Assembly (NCBI GenBank): GCA_965283955.1
Contig: CBDIQW010000001.1
Span: 3,348,001-3,412,000 of the forward strand
Reading direction: 5' to 3'
Origin: Emticicia sp965283955
GTDB taxonomy: Bacteria > Bacteroidota > Bacteroidia > Cytophagales > Spirosomataceae
Length of the DNA stretch: 64,000 bases
Shown: one piece after another, positions 59,775 to 64,000 of the stretch
Numbering within the stretch: position 1 is the first letter of the stretch
How the letters are laid out: every line of letters begins with the position of its first letter
Program-made: the position numbers and the translations under genes
The notes under the pieces: model-generated
What the model saw: the letters and a program-made list of their open reading frames with translations, nothing else
The model's database searches: none
Told to the model about the DNA's origin: nothing

Positions 59775-62700
59775 ATGAAATTAGTCGAATTTTCCGTCAA
59801 AAACTACCAATTTACCATTATCATCTTTGTAATGATTATGGCAATTGGGGTTAACTCATTGCTCAATATGCCCAAAGCCGAAGACCCTGCTTTGAAGGCA
59901 ACGTTCAATAGTATCGTGGTGGTTTACCCAGGTACTTCGCCTGCCGATATAGAAAAACTTATCGTCAATCCGATTGAGGATAAAATGTCCGAAATCAGCG
60001 ATATTAAAAAGGTCGTTTCTACCTCCGACGAAGGTGTTGCACAAATCCGTTTGGAGTTTGTTCACTCCATCAATCCCGACGATAAATACAATGAGGTTGT
60101 GCGTGAGCTAAACGCCATTCGCAGCAAACTGCCCGCCGATATTTATAGCATGGATGTACTGCGTTTTACGCCCGAAGGTGTAAATATTATTCAATGTGCC
60201 TTGATGTCGGAAACCACGCCCTACAAAGATTTGGAAAAAGAAGCTGATAATCTGAAAGATAAATTATTGAAGGTAAAATCAATAAAAACGTCTGAAATTT
60301 GGGCATTTCCGAAGCAACAAGTCACGATTTCGATTAATTTGGATAAAATGGCTCAATTCCGAATCCCGCTAAACCGAGTTTTAGGAGCGATTCAGTCAGA
60401 AAATGCCAACGTTCCAGCAGGAAATATCGAAATAGGCAGTCGAAAATTTAGTGTAAAAACTTCGGGTAGCTACGAAAACCTTGATGAGATAAAAAGTACA
60501 ATCGTGAGTTCGTCAGGTACAACCGTCACTTATTTAAGAGATATTGCTGATGTAAAATTTGATTACGAAGAAGAAAATTATTTAGGCCGCTTGAATGGTA
60601 AAAGAGCAGTTTTCATTACCGCTACCATGAAAGACGGCAGCAATATCTTCAAAACAGGCGAGCAAATTCGTCCAATAATTGATGATTTTGCTAAAAACTT
60701 ACCGCCAGACATCAAATTTGAACAAAGTTTTGACCAAGTGAAAAGTGTTTCAACTCGTTTGTTTGGCTTGGCTCGTGACTTCGGTATTGCCATTTTGTTG
60801 GTACTCATCACGCTCATTCCGTTGGGTATTCGCCCAGCCATTATCGTAATGATTTCTATTCCATTGTCATTGGCAATTGGCTTGACGATGCTCGATTTGG
60901 CGGGTTTTGGAATCAATCAATTGAGCGTAGTTGGACTTGTAATCGCCCTCGGATTGTTGGTTGATGATTCAATTGTTGTAGTCGAAAATATCGCCCGATT
61001 CCTCCGAACAGGAATGCCACGCCGAGAAGCGGCCATCGAAGCAACAAAGCAAATCAGTTTGGCAGTTTTAGGCTGTACAGCTACTTTGATTTTTGCTTTT
61101 TTACCGCTTTGTTTTTTGCCCGAATCGGCAGGAGATTTTATCCGAAGCCTTCCGATGGCCGTCATTATGACCATCATTGCATCACTTTTTGTTTCGCTCA
61201 CAATCGTACCTTTTTTAGCAAGTCAGTTGATGCCTCGTGAAGAACACGGCGAAAATATTGTCTTGCGTTTAATGAAAAAAGGCATCGAAGGTTCGTACCG
61301 AAAAGTATTGCATAAAGCACTTTCGTACCCAAAAACTGCTCTTTTGGTAGCCGTTTTGATTTTTGCAGGAAGTTTGGCTTTGATTCCAATTGTGGGTATG
61401 AGTGTTTTCCCACGTTCTGAAAAACCACAATTTTTGATAAATATCGAAACACCACTTGGCACAAGCCTATCGGAAACCGATAAAGCTGCTCGTTTCGTAG
61501 AAAAAGAACTTTTAAAGCATAAAATTGTCAAGAATTTTGCGACAAACGTGGGAAAAAGTAACCCAAGAATTTATTACAATACCTTGCCAGTTGGAGGAAC
61601 GCTTTCTAATTACTCCCAACTTTTTGTGCAACTACAAGATAAAATAGAAGTGCCTGAACGTGAGCAATTTATTGATGAATTAAGAGGTATCTTCGATTCG
61701 TATGCAGGAGCGAAAATCCGTGTGATTCAGTTTGAGCAAGGAGCTCCGTTTGAAGCACCTTTGGCGGTTAGAATTATGGGAGAAAACCTTGATTCACTGC
61801 GAGTTATTTCAGCAAAAGTTGAGCAAGCGTTCAAAGATACAAAAGGTACAATTTATGTAAATAATGCCCTTGCTGCACAAAATGTAGATTTAAGAGTAAA
61901 TATTAATAAAGATAAAGCAGGAATGTTGGGCATTCCAACGGTTGATATTGACCGAACCATCAGAATGGGAATTGCAGGTGTAAATATGGGAATTTACAAA
62001 GAAAAGGAGGGCGAAGAAATGAACCTCAATGTAAACTTACCTCGTGAGCAACGCCCAAGTATGGATGTGTTTTCAAAGGTATTTGTGGCCAATCAATTGG
62101 GAACGCTCGTTCCTTTGAGCCAGTTGGCAACCGTAGGATTCGAAACTTCACCCAACAGAATCAATCATTACGACCGTGACCGTTATTCGACCGTTTCTGC
62201 TTTCATCAAAAGTGGATTTCTTACGCCAAACGTAACGAAAGAAGCCGTTGAAAAACTTAATAAAATCAAACTTCCGAAAGGATATGAGTTTAAAATGGCA
62301 GGAGAAGTGGAGCGTTCGGCCGAAACTTTTGGTGGACTTGGCACAATCATCATCATCACGATTTTCGGGATTATCGCCATCTTGATTCTCGAATTTAAAA
62401 CTTTCAAAAGCACGTTTATTGTACTTTCGGTTATTCCGCTCGGAATGATTGGTGCAATTTTGATTTTGCTTTTTACAGGAAATTCACTTTCGTTTACTGC
62501 TATTGTCGGAATCATTGCTTTAGCAGGAATTGAGGTGAAAAACTCCATTTTACTCGTAGATTATACCAATTTCTTACGAAAAGAGAACGGCTTGAGCATT
62601 GATGAAGCCATCGAAGAAGCAGGAGAAACCCGTTTCATTCCCATTGTTCTGACAACCATGACGGCCATTGGCGGTATGATTCCACTAATTATGGAACATT

Positions 62701-62813
62701 CACCGCTTTATTCGCCATTAGCTTTGGTAATTGTTGGCGGCTTGATTTCTTCACTAATTTTGACCAGAATTGTTACACCTGTGATGTATAAATTGCTGCC
62801 GCCGAGTGTGTAG
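59775..62813 (+). CDS. RND-family efflux permease
   Basis: 1012 residues, usual length for a resistance-nodulation-division pump. Twelve membrane helices in two bundles, with large periplasmic loops. Conserved charged pair in helix 4: GLLVDDSIVVVENIARFL (DD). The pattern LNMPKAEDPALKAT and VYPGTSPADIEKLIVNPIED at the N-terminus is typical of the cation or multidrug subgroup. It is driven by protons and exports drugs or metals together with the upstream adaptor and TolC. A terminator hairpin follows. Confidence 0.95.
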   Translation: MKLVEFSVKNYQFTIIIFVMIMAIGVNSLLNMPKAEDPALKATFNSIVVVYPGTSPADIEKLIVNPIEDKMSEISDIKKVVSTSDEGVAQIRLEFVHSINPDDKYNEVVRELNAIRSKLPADIYSMDVLRFTPEGVNIIQCALMSETTPYKDLEKEADNLKDKLLKVKSIKTSEIWAFPKQQVTISINLDKMAQFRIPLNRVLGAIQSENANVPAGNIEIGSRKFSVKTSGSYENLDEIKSTIVSSSGTTVTYLRDIADVKFDYEEENYLGRLNGKRAVFITATMKDGSNIFKTGEQIRPIIDDFAKNLPPDIKFEQSFDQVKSVSTRLFGLARDFGIAILLVLITLIPLGIRPAIIVMISIPLSLAIGLTMLDLAGFGINQLSVVGLVIALGLLVDDSIVVVENIARFLRTGMPRREAAIEATKQISLAVLGCTATLIFAFLPLCFLPESAGDFIRSLPMAVIMTIIASLFVSLTIVPFLASQLMPREEHGENIVLRLMKKGIEGSYRKVLHKALSYPKTALLVAVLIFAGSLALIPIVGMSVFPRSEKPQFLINIETPLGTSLSETDKAARFVEKELLKHKIVKNFATNVGKSNPRIYYNTLPVGGTLSNYSQLFVQLQDKIEVPEREQFIDELRGIFDSYAGAKIRVIQFEQGAPFEAPLAVRIMGENLDSLRVISAKVEQAFKDTKGTIYVNNALAAQNVDLRVNINKDKAGMLGIPTVDIDRTIRMGIAGVNMGIYKEKEGEEMNLNVNLPREQRPSMDVFSKVFVANQLGTLVPLSQLATVGFETSPNRINHYDRDRYSTVSAFIKSGFLTPNVTKEAVEKLNKIKLPKGYEFKMAGEVERSAETFGGLGTIIIITIFGIIAILILEFKTFKSTFIVLSVIPLGMIGAILILLFTGNSLSFTAIVGIIALAGIEVKNSILLVDYTNFLRKENGLSIDEAIEEAGETRFIPIVLTTMTAIGGMIPLIMEHSPLYSPLALVIVGGLISSLILTRIVTPVMYKLLPPSV

Positions 62814-62823
62814 TTTTTCGGCT

Positions 62824-62860
62824 AAATTGTAAGGTCTGAAACAGCAGGCCTTACAATTTT
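62824..62860. terminator. Bidirectional terminator between the pump and VTT genes
   Basis: Stem aaattgtaagg/ccttacaattt with an inner ctg/cag-like part; it overlaps the stop codon of the minus-strand VTT gene. Confidence 0.8.
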
Positions 62861-63533
62861 ATAGTTCAACTTTTTTCGGAATCAGATAATACATTACTCC
62901 GCCCACCGAAACAATTATCAGAACGATAATTAATATTTTCTGAAGATTCCCTTCGTTTGGGTTTTCAAGTAATTTCCTGATTTCTTTGGCCTGAGAGCCT
63001 GTCCATACGGCTAATAAAGTGCGAGGAATCATGCCAAAAAAACCACCCAAAAGGATATTTTTTAGCTTCGCTCCCGATAAAGCAAATACAAAATTGGTCA
63101 GTGCAAAAGGTAGAATCGGTGAAAGTTTGGTGAAGAAAATAAACTTTAATTCCTCTTTACGAATATTTTCTAAAATATTATTAACATTTTTATTATCAGA
63201 TAAATATGCCCTAAATTTATCGCCATCAATGCGTTTAGTGATGATATTTACGAGAAAAATAGCCACCATATTCATCAAAAAAACGGGTAAAACTGCATTC
63301 CAACCAATAAAATATCCAAAAATAAGAGCTAAAAGAGTAGGAGGAGTAAACGCAAATGTACAAGTAATACAACAAACGAAAGTAATAAGTACCCAATCTT
63401 GCCAATCGAAAGTGGAAACGATACTTTCATGAGTAATGACCGAAACGGTAAGTGCCGAGCTAAAAATTAATGGAATAGCCGTCAGGAAAATTGAAGAAAT
63501 GAGCGGAAATGAGTATTTGTTGGAGATTTTCAA
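62859..63533 (-). CDS. VTT-domain (TVP38/TMEM64-like, DedA-related) membrane protein
   Basis: 224 residues with about five to six helices. The VTT pattern is TPPTLLALIFGYFIGWNAVL (about 63-82) with a downstream FFTKLSPILPFALTNFVFAL (about 133-152) and GGFFGMIPRTLLAVW. Such proteins are inner-membrane; relatives transport or scramble lipids, but the role here is not known. It converges with the efflux operon. Confidence 0.87.
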   Translation of the reverse strand: MKISNKYSFPLISSIFLTAIPLIFSSALTVSVITHESIVSTFDWQDWVLITFVCCITCTFAFTPPTLLALIFGYFIGWNAVLPVFLMNMVAIFLVNIITKRIDGDKFRAYLSDNKNVNNILENIRKEELKFIFFTKLSPILPFALTNFVFALSGAKLKNILLGGFFGMIPRTLLAVWTGSQAKEIRKLLENPNEGNLQKILIIVLIIVSVGGVMYYLIPKKVEL

Positions 63534-63606
63534 ACCAATAAAATTAAAAATCTCCTTCTTTTATGAGAAGGAGATTACTAAAAAAATAATATTTTGACCT
63601 ACAAAT

Positions 63607-64000
63607 TTAAAACAAAAATCCATAGCGAAGCGTAATTGGAGTAGCATTTCCCAACAAACTTTGTGGACTAATAAACCCTCGGTTTGGATAACCCAAGTTA
63701 TACATCAACGAAATAAAACTTCCACGTTGGCCATCGCCTCCTTGATAAAATCCTGCCCCGATAAGCGGCGAACTTCCCCACATTTTCTTAAAGGCCGCAC
63801 TTGGGTTTGCTGGGTCTTCGATATAAGAATAAAACTGATAGGCATCTGCTCTGATAAATTCATATTCGGCATGAGCAAAGAAACGCCTGAAAACCTGCTG
63901 ACGAATAAAAATCTTCGGCCCAAAAATCGTATTATTTGTATTAGTCGCACTATTTCGGTTGAAAGTGCCTTGAAAAATAAAGTTTGCACCTACACCCGCA
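63607..64000 (-). CDS. Outer-membrane beta-barrel protein, C-terminal part (truncated by window edge)
   Basis: The minus-strand frame is open from the window edge (first full codon at 63999) to a stop at 63607, 130 residues. Alternating strands and turns (ANFIFQGTFNRNSATNTNNT, FRRFFAHAEYEFIRADAY, RGSFISLMYNLGYP) and the final ITLRYGFLF with C-terminal Phe are typical of an outer-membrane barrel end. The N-terminus lies beyond the window, so the family cannot be named. Confidence 0.65.
   Translation of the reverse strand, partial: AGVGANFIFQGTFNRNSATNTNNTIFGPKIFIRQQVFRRFFAHAEYEFIRADAYQFYSYIEDPANPSAAFKKMWGSSPLIGAGFYQGGDGQRGSFISLMYNLGYPNRGFISPQSLLGNATPITLRYGFLF

Noticed and set aside
63705..63989. 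94-codon minus-strand open frame at the window end
   Set aside because: It overlaps, in another frame, the barrel-like reading frame that is open through the window edge and ends in a typical outer-membrane C-terminal phenylalanine.

Overview
The window is a chromosomal segment from a Bacteroidota bacterium, most likely order Cytophagales. An Emticicia/Flectobacillus-like genus is a guess from the 16S sequence and gene content. Evidence includes a Bacteroidota-type 16S gene, a b558-type succinate dehydrogenase, a T9SS/gliding-type C-terminal domain, BshC, and promoters of the TTTG-N19-21-TAnnTTTG type. Coding DNA is AT-rich and recognisable Shine-Dalgarno sites are scarce.

Layout. 1-7.7 kb: 3' end of an FAD oxidoreductase, a secreted PD40 propeller protein, menB, a membrane LytTR regulator, and a large surface protein with a type B sorting domain split by a frameshift. 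7.9-11.6 kb: the sdhCAB operon, with sdhA frameshifted. 11.7-12.6 kb: a higBA toxin-antitoxin module with its own operator. 12.6-16.4 kb, minus strand: dnaN, crtB and a damaged crtI. 17.0-22.8 kb: one rRNA operon (16S-tRNA-Ile-tRNA-Ala-23S-5S) behind five tandem promoters. 22.9-33.6 kb: a GreA-like factor, MoeB-rhodanese, an FKBP isomerase, a tail-specific protease, an alpha-amylase-superfamily protein, a two-gene cassette bracketed by a 100-bp direct repeat, a DUF72 protein, a LOG-family protein and murF. 33.6-36.7 kb, minus strand: methyltransferase, broken glycosyltransferase and DegT aminotransferase, which look like a surface-glycan fragment. 37-53.8 kb: housekeeping and secreted enzymes (DEAD-box helicase, penicillin acylase, a YgiB/YgiC-like pair, a PqqB-like hydrolase, a subtilase, an NmrA-like protein, a peptidase, an acyl-CoA ligase, BshC). 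54-62.8 kb: a TetR-controlled RND efflux locus with a GxxExxY cassette inserted. The end holds a VTT membrane protein and the C-terminus of an outer-membrane barrel.

The most interesting signals are structural. First, a DUF6934-like gene and an overlapping 47-codon gene sit between two 97/100-identical copies of the terminator plus 5' end of the downstream DUF72 gene. Second, a GxxExxY gene is enclosed by about 50-bp inverted repeats, fitted exactly between a stop codon and the next start. Third, two REPIN-like palindromic elements have covarying stems. Fourth, five evenly spaced rRNA promoters share one core. Fifth, a 15-bp palindromic operator lies in the spacer of the tetR promoter and recurs upstream of tolC.

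Seven genes carry ten apparent single-base frameshifts, mostly in homopolymers, plus two in-frame stops. Because conserved genes such as sdhA are hit, uncorrected sequencing error is the leading explanation. Those genes are given here over their full reconstructed spans.
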